Positions 34,131 through 41,360 of a stretch of 41,360 bases of DNA are shown here, one piece after another. Made by a program: the position numbers and the translations under genes. Location: the NCBI GenBank assembly GCA_030426345.1, contig JAUHYU010000042.1, positions 1-41,360 of the forward strand, read 5' to 3'. The stretch's first letter is position 1. Every line of letters begins with the position of its first letter. A model generated the notes under the pieces. It saw only the letters and a list, made by a program, of their open reading frames with translations, ran no database searches and was not told where the DNA came from. Source of the DNA: Bacteroidia bacterium. GTDB lineage: Bacteria; Bacteroidota; Bacteroidia; Cytophagales; Cyclobacteriaceae.

Positions 34131-36149
34131 ATGTTGAATAGGGTATTGATTATTTTTTTGTTGGGCATCTGCACACAGGCAATGGGAAACGGCTATATCG
34201 ATAGTCTTGAGACCAAGTTGATCCTAGTAGATGATTCCACTAAGCTAAAGCTCCTTGATGAGATCATTCCATATTATTTTAGGAATGAGCCCTTGCAGGC
34301 CAGTCAACACGCCAATAAAATGTTGATCATTGCAAGACAAATCAATAACAAGGAGTATGAGATAAAAGCGCAGCGGTATGTTGGGCTGTCAGATTCACGG
34401 CTTACCTCGGACCATGAAAAGGCATTGAAAAAATGCCGTGAAGCAGAAAATGAAGCCAAATTGAATGGATTCACGAAGGAATTGATTCTGACCAAGTTGG
34501 CTTATGGGGATATTTATCGGAAGATTGGAGATGATACCCGAGCACTTCAAAGCCAGCTGGAGGCCTATCACCTAGCGGATAGCATGGAATTATATAGGCT
34601 TATTGCCATTTCGCTAAGCAGCCAGGCGCAATCCTACATCGAACTTGAGGATTATTACAAAGCCGAGCAGTGTGTAAAAAAGGCCATTAAACTATCCAAA
34701 ATCCATGATCATCCAAATGTGCTTGCAGGGTCACATATTATATTTGGCGATCTATATGTCGAAAGGTATAATTATCCGTTGGCTTTTGAGCATTACCAAG
34801 AGGCTCGTAATTTATACACCACCTCACATAGGGAAGTGCAAATGGCTATTTCCATCTTTAAATTGGGGGACTGCTACTATTCTATGGACCAGGTAGATAC
34901 TGCATTCCAGTACCACCTGAAAGCATTGAAGATCAGAAACAGAATAAAAGATGGAGTTGGGCTAGCTGAATCATACAATAAAATAGGGCTGCTGTGTATA
35001 GAAAAAGGTGAATTTCAAAGGGCGATTAACAATATAAATATTGGGCTGAGAAATGCGGAAAGGATCAATTCTAATAGGTTAATGCAGCAAAGCTTTGATT
35101 TTCTGTACCAGGCATATCTTGGGCTTGATGATTTCGAAAAGGCAATATTCTATCAAAATAAGTATACCAATATTAGTGAGCTAATCTATTCGGAGGCCAG
35201 TGAAAAGCGCATCGAAAAAATTAATACGGAGCACGAAATCGAATTACGGGACCAACGCATCAAAAGCCTTCAGGATGTTACGCAAAAAAATGAGCAGCGA
35301 TTGGAAATAAGCCAAAAATTCAATGTAACACTTGTTTTACTCATGTTAGTTTCTGGTTTGTTGGTGTTGATTTTCGTAAGGTCTTATCGGGATAGAAAGC
35401 GAATAAACCAAAAATTGCAATTGGTCAATCGGCAGGTAGTTGAGCAAAACAAACAACTGACAGAAGTAAACAGTACGAAAGATAAATTTTTCTCTATCAT
35501 CGGTCACGATCTCAAGGGGCCGCTCAATTCGCTAACTTCTTTTTCTCAATTGCTCATCAACCATACCGCAATGCTCACTGAGGAGGAGATTAGGACCATA
35601 GCAACGGATCTGGATAAGTCACTCAAAAACCTATATGAACTGCTGGAAAACTTGTTGAGCTGGGCACGTTCGCAAACAGGAAGGATAGAATTCACGCCGA
35701 AAAAATTTGATATTACCAACGTAATCCAAGAAAATGTCCGATTGCTTTCCAAGGCCGCGGCAAATAAATATATCGCAATTGATTTTTCACCTGAAGGGCC
35801 GATAAATGTCTTTGCAGATATTAATTCCATACGGACGGTAATCAGGAATCTACTTTCTAATGCTATCAAATTTACCGATTACCGGGGAACGATTACCATT
35901 TTTGTGAATGAATGGAAGGGCAACGTGGATATTGGGATTAAGGATACAGGGGTCGGTATTGGTCCAGAAGATCAGGAAAAAATATTCAGTATTAGTGCTA
36001 AGCATACTACTCTTGGCACCAACCGCGAAAAGGGGACAGGGCTGGGTCTCATCCTCTGTCGTGAATTCGTGGAGCGAAATAATGGCAAAATATCAATAGA
36101 CAGTAAAATCGGCATAGGAACTACGTTCACTATCAGTTTGCCAAGGTAA
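34131..36149 (+). CDS. TPR-containing sensor histidine kinase
   Basis: This 672-residue protein has an N-terminal signal sequence (VLIIFLLGICTQAMG), about six periplasmic TPR units (residues ~35-360), one membrane helix (VTLVLLMLVSGLLVLIFV, near 405), a coiled coil, and a cytoplasmic kinase. The HisKA box is FFSIIGHDLKGPLNSL with H459. The ATP-binding domain has NLLSNAIKFT (N box), DTGVGIGPEDQEKIF (G1) and KGTGLGLILCREFV (G2). Periplasmic TPR kinases are common in Bacteroidota. No response regulator is next to it, so it is an orphan here. TAATTTTG at 34072-34079 could be its -7 promoter element, though no -33 TTTG is seen. Confidence 0.92.
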   Translation: MLNRVLIIFLLGICTQAMGNGYIDSLETKLILVDDSTKLKLLDEIIPYYFRNEPLQASQHANKMLIIARQINNKEYEIKAQRYVGLSDSRLTSDHEKALKKCREAENEAKLNGFTKELILTKLAYGDIYRKIGDDTRALQSQLEAYHLADSMELYRLIAISLSSQAQSYIELEDYYKAEQCVKKAIKLSKIHDHPNVLAGSHIIFGDLYVERYNYPLAFEHYQEARNLYTTSHREVQMAISIFKLGDCYYSMDQVDTAFQYHLKALKIRNRIKDGVGLAESYNKIGLLCIEKGEFQRAINNINIGLRNAERINSNRLMQQSFDFLYQAYLGLDDFEKAIFYQNKYTNISELIYSEASEKRIEKINTEHEIELRDQRIKSLQDVTQKNEQRLEISQKFNVTLVLLMLVSGLLVLIFVRSYRDRKRINQKLQLVNRQVVEQNKQLTEVNSTKDKFFSIIGHDLKGPLNSLTSFSQLLINHTAMLTEEEIRTIATDLDKSLKNLYELLENLLSWARSQTGRIEFTPKKFDITNVIQENVRLLSKAAANKYIAIDFSPEGPINVFADINSIRTVIRNLLSNAIKFTDYRGTITIFVNEWKGNVDIGIKDTGVGIGPEDQEKIFSISAKHTTLGTNREKGTGLGLILCREFVERNNGKISIDSKIGIGTTFTISLPR

Positions 36150-36380
36150 TAACTTTGTAAAACCGTTCGAATGGATTCTTTTATAGAGATTGTTTGAAGG
36201 TCTATGGAAATCATGAAATAAGTTTGGGAAAAGGGTCTTTATATGTTTGCTCATTTCGATGGATACATTTGAAAAATAAAACTTTATTGCTACCTTTTAT
36301 AACTTAAAACACAGATGCGGTTTGCATTGATCGTTTCGATTTGTGATTTGAACTTACGCTAAATACCTAACCCGATCATT

Positions 36381-37328
36381 ATGCTCGATTCCCCAATTAT
36401 TGACATTGCCATAGGCCTTTCATTTTTATATTTTCTTCTCGGCCTTTTTGCCTCTTCATTCAATGAATTGATCCAAATCAAATTGCAAAGCAGGTCAAAG
36501 CAACTGCATCTCGCCATCATTAATTTTCTTGATCGGGATTGGGACGAAATAGGTACAAAAATCATGGATAGCCCGTACATCAGGTCGCTGAGGAACAATA
36601 AAAACGAATTGCCGTCTTATATTCCTTCAAGCTCTTTTGCGCAAAGCGTCATCGACGTGATCAAAGGTGCTGAGGATTTGCCTGAGACCATCCCACAAAT
36701 TCGGGAGCAAATCAAGAACAATAAAATTATCAAGGGCGATGCTCAGGTATGGCTGTTGGGCTTACTCGACAAGTCGTATAATAAACTAGAGGATTTTTAT
36801 GAAAATATAGAGACTTCCTACAACGATTCTATGGATCGCCTCTCGGAATGGTATAAAACCAAAGCCAAAATGGCCGTGCTCTACATAGGGATTTTGTCAG
36901 CAGTATTGTTGAACATTGACACGATCAATATCACCACTACCTTGTGGAAAAACAAAGATACAGCCAAGGCATTTTCTGCCGCTGTCGCAAGTTCCATGGT
37001 GACTATTGAAAAAAACGATGAGGAGTATTTGGTAAAAGATGCCAATGGAGAAGTGATCTATTCCGGTGAAAACAAGCCAGGAGATAATCTGGCCAATGTA
37101 TTTGCCGAGGTGGGGAGCCTCCCAATTCCTCTGGGCTGGAGCCGAAATAGTTTCGATTTTTTTTCGGAAGATGATTGGTATTGGGGGCTGTTGTCAATGC
37201 TGGCAGGTTGGGCAATCACCTCATTGGCGATTTATATCGGTGCACCGTTTTGGTTTGATTTGCTCAGTAAAGTGGTTAAGCTGCGTGGGGGAGTGAAGAA
37301 TATCAAGATCCCGGTGGGTGATTCGTGA
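36381..37328 (+). CDS. Conserved membrane protein of unknown function
   Basis: This 315-residue protein has three hydrophobic segments: about residues 5-27 (PIIDIAIGLSFLYFLLGLFA), 165-183 (AVLYIGILSAVLLNI) and 265-290 (WGLLSMLAGWAITSLAIYIG). Between them is a helical soluble region starting FNELIQIKLQSRSKQLHLAI, with LPSYIPSSSFAQSVIDVIKG. I remember similar unnamed proteins in other bacteria but no function. The short C-terminal tail ends VKNIKIPVGDS. TACATTTG at 36264-36271 is a possible -7 element. It is 231 bp from the kinase gene and followed by a motif copy. Confidence 0.75.
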   Translation: MLDSPIIDIAIGLSFLYFLLGLFASSFNELIQIKLQSRSKQLHLAIINFLDRDWDEIGTKIMDSPYIRSLRNNKNELPSYIPSSSFAQSVIDVIKGAEDLPETIPQIREQIKNNKIIKGDAQVWLLGLLDKSYNKLEDFYENIETSYNDSMDRLSEWYKTKAKMAVLYIGILSAVLLNIDTINITTTLWKNKDTAKAFSAAVASSMVTIEKNDEEYLVKDANGEVIYSGENKPGDNLANVFAEVGSLPIPLGWSRNSFDFFSEDDWYWGLLSMLAGWAITSLAIYIGAPFWFDLLSKVVKLRGGVKNIKIPVGDS

Positions 37329-37330
37329 CC

Positions 37331-37352
37331 AAAAAAGCCTTTAAAATCCATG
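37331..37352 (+). repeat. Dispersed motif, half-site between membrane protein and beta-lactamase genes
   Basis: AAAAAAGCCTTTAAAATCC is followed by ATGG; exact 9-mer at 37344-37352, three bases after the upstream stop codon. A second core, AAAACCATGG, follows at 37400-37409 before the next start. Confidence 0.7.
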
Positions 37353-37450
37353 GTTTGACAGGTTGCGGTCGAGGTTGCAATTCACCTGAAATGCTTCCGA
37401 AAACCATGGTTGCTAATTATATTGCGGCAAAAATAATATCCTGTGTGCGC

Positions 37451-40033
37451 ATGATGAAATTTCCTCTTTTTATTTATTTTCTCTTTGTATTTAATCTTCA
37501 CCATGTTTCAGGTCAATCGGAAATAATTGATAGCTACGAAGCGGAGATTTGGGTAAATTCTCAGTTTGATTCTATGAGCATTACCGAGCGCATGGATCAA
37601 TTATTGGTTGTGGATGCTGAAAAAAGCCTCCAAAATCCATGGGATTCCTTATTTCGTTTTGGTGGGATTTTGATGTCGGGATTCACACCATCTGAGCATG
37701 TCAATTTAGCAAATGAGCTGCAGGAAGTTGCACAAACTCCAATGTTGGTTTTTGGCAAGGCAAATGATGGATATGGCTTGCAAATGGATAGTGTGCATCA
37801 ATTGGCAAATGCCATGGAAATCCATGCCATTTCAGAGCCGCACTTGCTTTATGCTACCGGACAGACCATCGCCCAGCAGTGTCAATCTATTGGCATTCAT
37901 GGTTTTTTTAATGTTTTTAAAGATGTAAATCAGGAGCTGGTCGATGTGGATTGGCGAAGGGCGGAAATTAACGAGGGAATGAAGTCTGAAGGCTTGGTGG
38001 GTTTCGATGAACTAAAATTCCTACAATACAGAGATTTGGATATTATCTCATGGTTGGAAGATGATCAATTGGAGATGATTGTGGTGGAGCCAAAAAATGT
38101 GCCTGATTTCCATGAAGCAATGAAAATGGCGATAGGGAATGATCCTCATTTCTTGGAAATTCTAAACAGAAAATGCCGCCAGTTGCTGGGGTTGAAGTGG
38201 AAAGTGGGGCTGGGAAATTATGATAAAATTAAAGTCAAGGATTGGAAAACTATTTCCCTAGAAGAGAAAATTCTGAAATATGAATTGACAAAGGCTTCGT
38301 TAACCGTTTTAAAAAATGACCAGAACCTCCTTCCTGTAAAAGACCTCAAAGACTTGAAAGTAGCCAGTCTTTCTTTAGAAAAATCTTTTAATCCAGTTTT
38401 AGAAAAATATTTGAATCAGTACACAAAAGTGGATCACTTTCAAGCAAGTTATTATTCTTCTGACGAAGTGTTTTCAGACTTGTGGGAAACTTTGTCTGAC
38501 TATGATTTGATCATTGTTGGGCATTATCCTTCCGGTTTTTTAGAGGATAATTTAGATGGAACTGAGAGTTTTATGATTTTTCAGGAATGGCTCAACCTGT
38601 CTGATAAATGCGTTCAAGTGTATTTTGGTGATCCAAATGTGTTGAAAATCCATGAAAAGTTCTTGGGTGCCAAGTCACTTATTTTGTCTTATGAAGACAA
38701 TGATTTGTACAATGCGCTCGTGCCGCAATTGATTTTTGGAGGCATTGGTGCAACTGGAGTTTCACCAATTGATTTGAGCACTGAATTCTCAATAGGACAT
38801 GGAATCCCAATCAGTCAACTTGGTAGGTTTAGCTATGGCCCACCGGAAGAAGCTAATCTGGATGCCAAAAAACTATCTAAAATCCATGAAATTGCCATTG
38901 CTGCGATCAAGGAAAAAGCCATGCCGGGTTGCCAGATCGTGGTTGCTAAAGACAATAAAGTTATCTTTCAAGAGTCTTATGGTTATTATACTTATGACAG
39001 TTTGCAGAAAGTAACAGATGATGATTTGTACGACTTGGCGTCAATCACAAAAGTGACGGGAGCTCTTCCCGCGTTGATGAAACTTCACGAAGAAGGAAAG
39101 TTTGATCTGGATGCTACTTTAGGAACTTATCTCCGTTATTTCAAAAGAGGCAATAAGAAAAAGCTGACTTTTCGGGAAATTCTTGCTCATCAGTCTGGCC
39201 AAAAATCGGGTATCGGTTATTGGAAAACTGATAAAAAGAAAAATGGAAAATATAGACGCAAAACCTTGAATACCGTTCAGTCGGAGAAATATCCCTACGA
39301 AATTTCCGATGGTCTTTATGTTTATAAAGACTACAAAAAGAAGATTTATAAGCAGATTAGAAAGTCGGATCTGGGGGAAAAGAAATACCTTTACTCAGGG
39401 CTCACCTTCTATTTATTTCCAGACATCATCGCTTCTATCACCGGAGAAAAGTATGATGAATATCTCTATAACAACTTTTATAAACCACTAGGCGCGACTA
39501 CGCTTACCCACAATCCCTTAGATAAATTTGACATGGATAGGATTGTGCCGACCGAGTATGATTCGCTCTTTCGCCATCATTTAGTGCACGGCAAGGTACA
39601 TGATGAAGGCGCTGCTTTGATGCAGGGCATGTCGTCCAATGCAGGTCTTTTTTCATCTGCCAATGACTTGGCGAAGCTTTTTCAAATGTATTGTAATTAT
39701 GGATCATATGGTGGGCAACAATATTTGAGTGAAGCAACAGTACAAGAATTTGCGCGATGTCAGTTTCCTGAAAATGACAATAGGAGAGGGCTGGGGTTTG
39801 ATAGACCATTGCCCGAGCCACATGAAAATGGCAATACCGCCAAGTCGGTAAGCCAGTTGAGTTTTGGGCATTCCGGCTTCACAGGAACCTATGCTTGGGC
39901 CGATCCAGAATATAACATTGTTTATATTTTCCTTTCCAATCGAGTATATCCTACCCGCGAAAATACGAAGCTCTATAAGCACAATATCCGCACAAACATA
40001 CAGGAAGTGATTTATGAGGCGATGGAGGAATAG
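37451..40033 (+). CDS. Exported beta-lactamase-family serine hydrolase with degenerate GH3 domain
   Basis: The frame is open from 37325, but the ATG at 37451 gives a proper signal peptide (MMKFPLFIYFLFVFNLHHVSG), 860 residues in all. Residues ~25-270 resemble a GH3/NagZ N-terminal domain (MSITERMDQLLVVDAEK, FGGILMSGF) but lack the KHFPGHG and catalytic-Asp segments seen in related GH3-beta-lactamase fusions, so this part is probably not a working glycosidase. A GH3 C-terminal-like domain follows. The C-terminal beta-lactamase/PBP-type domain is intact: S531-I-T-K534, Y648-S-G and H807-S-G. Peptidoglycan or ester hydrolysis in the periplasm is likely. The gene has four exact motif copies. Confidence 0.85.
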   Translation: MMKFPLFIYFLFVFNLHHVSGQSEIIDSYEAEIWVNSQFDSMSITERMDQLLVVDAEKSLQNPWDSLFRFGGILMSGFTPSEHVNLANELQEVAQTPMLVFGKANDGYGLQMDSVHQLANAMEIHAISEPHLLYATGQTIAQQCQSIGIHGFFNVFKDVNQELVDVDWRRAEINEGMKSEGLVGFDELKFLQYRDLDIISWLEDDQLEMIVVEPKNVPDFHEAMKMAIGNDPHFLEILNRKCRQLLGLKWKVGLGNYDKIKVKDWKTISLEEKILKYELTKASLTVLKNDQNLLPVKDLKDLKVASLSLEKSFNPVLEKYLNQYTKVDHFQASYYSSDEVFSDLWETLSDYDLIIVGHYPSGFLEDNLDGTESFMIFQEWLNLSDKCVQVYFGDPNVLKIHEKFLGAKSLILSYEDNDLYNALVPQLIFGGIGATGVSPIDLSTEFSIGHGIPISQLGRFSYGPPEEANLDAKKLSKIHEIAIAAIKEKAMPGCQIVVAKDNKVIFQESYGYYTYDSLQKVTDDDLYDLASITKVTGALPALMKLHEEGKFDLDATLGTYLRYFKRGNKKKLTFREILAHQSGQKSGIGYWKTDKKKNGKYRRKTLNTVQSEKYPYEISDGLYVYKDYKKKIYKQIRKSDLGEKKYLYSGLTFYLFPDIIASITGEKYDEYLYNNFYKPLGATTLTHNPLDKFDMDRIVPTEYDSLFRHHLVHGKVHDEGAALMQGMSSNAGLFSSANDLAKLFQMYCNYGSYGGQQYLSEATVQEFARCQFPENDNRRGLGFDRPLPEPHENGNTAKSVSQLSFGHSGFTGTYAWADPEYNIVYIFLSNRVYPTRENTKLYKHNIRTNIQEVIYEAMEE
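37623..37641 (+). repeat. Extended motif copy inside the beta-lactamase-fusion gene
   Basis: AAAGCCTCCAAAATCCATG has the same GCCT flank as the intergenic palindromes but is read in the third frame, as Gln-Asn-Pro-Trp. Confidence 0.6.
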
Positions 40034-40102
40034 CGAAACATTAAGTAAATTTTGGGCAGAAAGGGACAAAAAAATCGTTACTTTACATAAGGGAGGTAAT
40101 TT

Positions 40103-40360
40103 ATGACGACAATAAAACTAAAAGAATCACTTCATTATTTGATAGATAAAATCGAGGATGAAGAACTATTGAATGCATATTTGAAAATTATTAAAAAAGG
40201 TTTTCAAGTATCATCTGAACCAATTGTGGGCTATTCTACAAAAGGTGAGGCTATCACAAAGTCTAAATTAATCCAGAAAGTTCGGTCGGCATCCGATCGG
40301 GTCAAATCAGGTAAATTTACAACCCAAGAAGATATTGAGAAAGAATCAGAAGGTTGGTAA
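40103..40360 (+). CDS. Putative antitoxin of a ParE/RelE-type module
   Basis: This 85-residue, charged protein (MTTIKLKESLHYLIDKIEDE at the start, TTQEDIEKESEGW at the end) has no transmembrane part. I do not recognise its family by motif; the antitoxin call rests on size and on its coupling to a ParE-like frame: the stop TAA overlaps the next ATG (TAATG). Unlike other genes in the window it has a strong Shine-Dalgarno-like GGGAGG at 40091-40096, six bases before the start, which is unusual for Bacteroidota and may point to transfer from elsewhere. The middle part (SSEPIVGYSTKGEAITKS) looks flexible. Confidence 0.65.
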   Translation: MTTIKLKESLHYLIDKIEDEELLNAYLKIIKKGFQVSSEPIVGYSTKGEAITKSKLIQKVRSASDRVKSGKFTTQEDIEKESEGW

Positions 40361-40680
40361 TGGAAGATCAATTGCCTGTACGCTGGGATGATAGTGCTTT
40401 GGAATCTTTGCGGGATATCCATGAGTTTATAAAAATAGACTCTCCTTCCGCAGCCAATAAGGTTAGGAAAAGCTTGCTGTCATTGGCGAGAGGTTTGGGG
40501 AAATTTCCTAGGAAATAATATAGCAAAGAGCCATCCTTGGTCAGTGAATCCAATGAATACAGGTCAGTAGGCAAATGGAGTTATAAAATCATCTATGAAA
40601 TAACGGATACTGAAATTATTATTGTAATGATCATTCATACAAGTCAGAATCCGAAATCAGTTAAGGATATCGTCAAGTAA
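40360..40680 (+). pseudogene. ParE/RelE-family toxin gene with an in-frame stop codon
   Basis: From ATG 40360 the frame encodes MEDQLPVRWDDSALESLRDI, HEFIKIDSPSAANKVRKSLL and so on to KFPRK, then meets TAA at 40516-40518. The same frame continues without a shift through KEPSLVSESNEYRSVGKWSY, KIIYEITDTEIIIVMIIHTS and QNPKSVKDIVK to a second TAA at 40678-40680. The joined 106 residues fit the ParE/RelE toxin fold: helical N-terminal half, then the strand pattern YRSVGKWSYKIIYEI and IIHTSQNP. One nonsense change has therefore probably inactivated the toxin while leaving its antitoxin intact. A sequencing error is the alternative. Confidence 0.8.
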
Positions 40681-40829
40681 TTTTTCATAAATATTATATG
40701 TACGGCTCAATACCTATTGGGTCAAAAATTCTTGTTAAGAAGGAATTGCAACTGATAACATCACCATACAAAATCAAAATATCTGGATGTGGAAAATGAT
40801 TTATCCTTAAATTGCTGCTTTTTAAAATC
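40681..40829. other. Intergenic region ending in a motif-like start context
   Basis: Nothing recognisable except GCTTTTTAAAATCATGG at 40817-40833, a near-copy of the dispersed motif in which the ATG is the start codon of the next gene. Confidence 0.4.
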
Positions 40830-41360
40830 ATGGTAAAAAAGGGCATTTATTTTCTTGGCATCTTCTGCATCTTGGAGGCTTGTACGGATAAGGTGAGAAA
40901 GTTCTCAGGCTTTAATCAGGCCGAGATAGAATTCTTGCTGGCCTCAGATAATGTAAAAATTTGGGAGCGCATAGGACAGGAAGCAGGAGGTGAGGAAATT
41001 GTCCCGGATGATTGTGGTATGGATAATTACCTCATTTTTGTGCAGGGAAGTGTGGGAGAGCAAAAGCCGCTATTATATGCTTATAATCCATCGATATGTG
41101 ACAGTCTTGATTTCTGTGCGCAGCATCCGGATTTTTGCCAATCTGATACAACGCTTTGCAATTCCGATCCGGAATTTTGTGATTCCCTTGAGGATGGAAT
41201 CTTTTACATTGGAAGCTGGTATGCCAAGGCACCATTTGTGACCAATAGTCGATCTGACACATTGGTTTTTGAGATCAATGCAATAAAAGAATCCATCTTT
41301 GTGACAAGTATCAGTTCGGAACATGCCACATTCCGGTACAAAAAAAGGACAGGGTCTAAC
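40830..41360 (+). CDS. Cys-rich lipoprotein of unknown function (3' end missing)
   Basis: The frame runs from ATG 40830 to the end of the window (177 residues, no stop). The start VKKGIYFLGIFCILEAC is a lipoprotein signal with C18. A mature region without known domains follows (FSGFNQAEIEFLLASDNVKI), then a Cys/Asp-rich stretch at about residues 92-122 with spaced Cys in CDSLDFCAQHPDFC, SDTTLC and SDPEFCDSL, hinting at a repeated Cys-x(5)-Cys unit that could be disulfide-linked or bind a metal. I do not recognise the family. The ATG sits in a near-copy of the dispersed motif. The toxin-antitoxin remnant lies upstream. Confidence 0.75.
   Translation, partial: MVKKGIYFLGIFCILEACTDKVRKFSGFNQAEIEFLLASDNVKIWERIGQEAGGEEIVPDDCGMDNYLIFVQGSVGEQKPLLYAYNPSICDSLDFCAQHPDFCQSDTTLCNSDPEFCDSLEDGIFYIGSWYAKAPFVTNSRSDTLVFEINAIKESIFVTSISSEHATFRYKKRTGSN

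Noticed and set aside
37325-37450. A 42-residue N-terminal extension of the beta-lactamase fusion
   Set aside because: It is read through the motif half-site and intergenic DNA; the signal peptide begins at ATG 37451.
6575-37817. CCATGG enrichment as a restriction-modification signature
   Set aside because: Restriction sites tend to be avoided, not enriched, and the conserved sequence extends well past CCATGG to the A tract and GCCT. No methylase gene is in the window.
1-41360. CRISPR array, prophage or insertion sequence
   Set aside because: No regularly spaced direct repeats, no Cas, transposase, integrase or phage structural genes were seen on either strand.

Overview
The window looks like a free-living, probably marine member of the Bacteroidota (Cytophagales-like). 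The evidence is: many N-terminal lipobox lipoproteins; promoters of the Bacteroidota type (TTTG, about 20 nt, TAnnTTTG) and almost no Shine-Dalgarno sequences; an ExbB/ExbD/ExbD operon; a large dehydrogenase/cytochrome c lipoprotein; and two compatible-solute gene sets. The genus cannot be named from this sequence alone.

Layout. 1-1536 is the 3' end of a patatin-BamA fusion. 1.6-3.2 kb (minus strand) holds a peroxiredoxin-like protein and a PliI-type lysozyme-inhibitor lipoprotein. 3.3-6.5 kb is a giant SGNH/dehydrogenase/cytochrome c lipoprotein. 6.8-9.2 kb (minus) carries rlmN and a class I/II aminotransferase. 9.5-11.8 kb (plus) has a LysE-type exporter and an AGE-family epimerase. 11.9-13.5 kb (minus) is an M81 (MlrC-like) lipoprotein. 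13.7-17.2 kb (minus) is a disaccharide-phosphate synthase followed by a phosphatase-glycosidase fusion. 17.5-21.8 kb (plus) is marR, ablA, a sodium/solute symporter and ablB, the genes for N-epsilon-acetyl-beta-lysine, with two matching MarR-type palindromes. 21.9-23.7 kb is an SLC13 permease. 23.7-24.2 kb is a decayed 4,5-DOPA dioxygenase-like gene. 24.3-26.5 kb (minus) is the exbB/exbD operon, then tRNA-Ser(GGA). 27.0-32.3 kb (minus) is a tightly packed run: glycosyltransferase 2, a small protein, an OppC-like permease, a SpoIIE phosphatase, a polysaccharide deacetylase and TatD. 32.4 kb is ruvC; 33.0-33.9 kb (minus) is HIT and greA, with a structured leader; 34.1-36.1 kb is a TPR histidine kinase; 36.4-40.0 kb is a membrane protein and a beta-lactamase fused to a degenerate GH3 domain; 40.1-40.7 kb is a toxin-antitoxin pair whose toxin has an in-frame stop; and the window ends inside a Cys-rich lipoprotein gene.

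The most striking signal is not a gene. A short motif, AAAATCCATGG, often with GCCT and an A-tract two bases upstream, recurs at 24 places counted as the exact 9-mer AAATCCATG on either strand; chance would give fewer than one. Between genes it is doubled into palindromic hairpins, some at gene ends and some between divergent genes. Inside genes it is a single half-site, mostly on the coding strand, and it is read in all three codon frames. This layout resembles the DNA uptake sequences of Neisseria and Haemophilus or an iterated palindrome such as HIP1, but the motif itself is not one I recognise. It is absent from about 17.4 to 27.0 kb, a block that includes the acetyl-beta-lysine cluster.

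Other leads are a promoter plus terminator-like leader ahead of greA, a two-osmolyte region with its own MarR operators, and several partly broken or rewired proteins.
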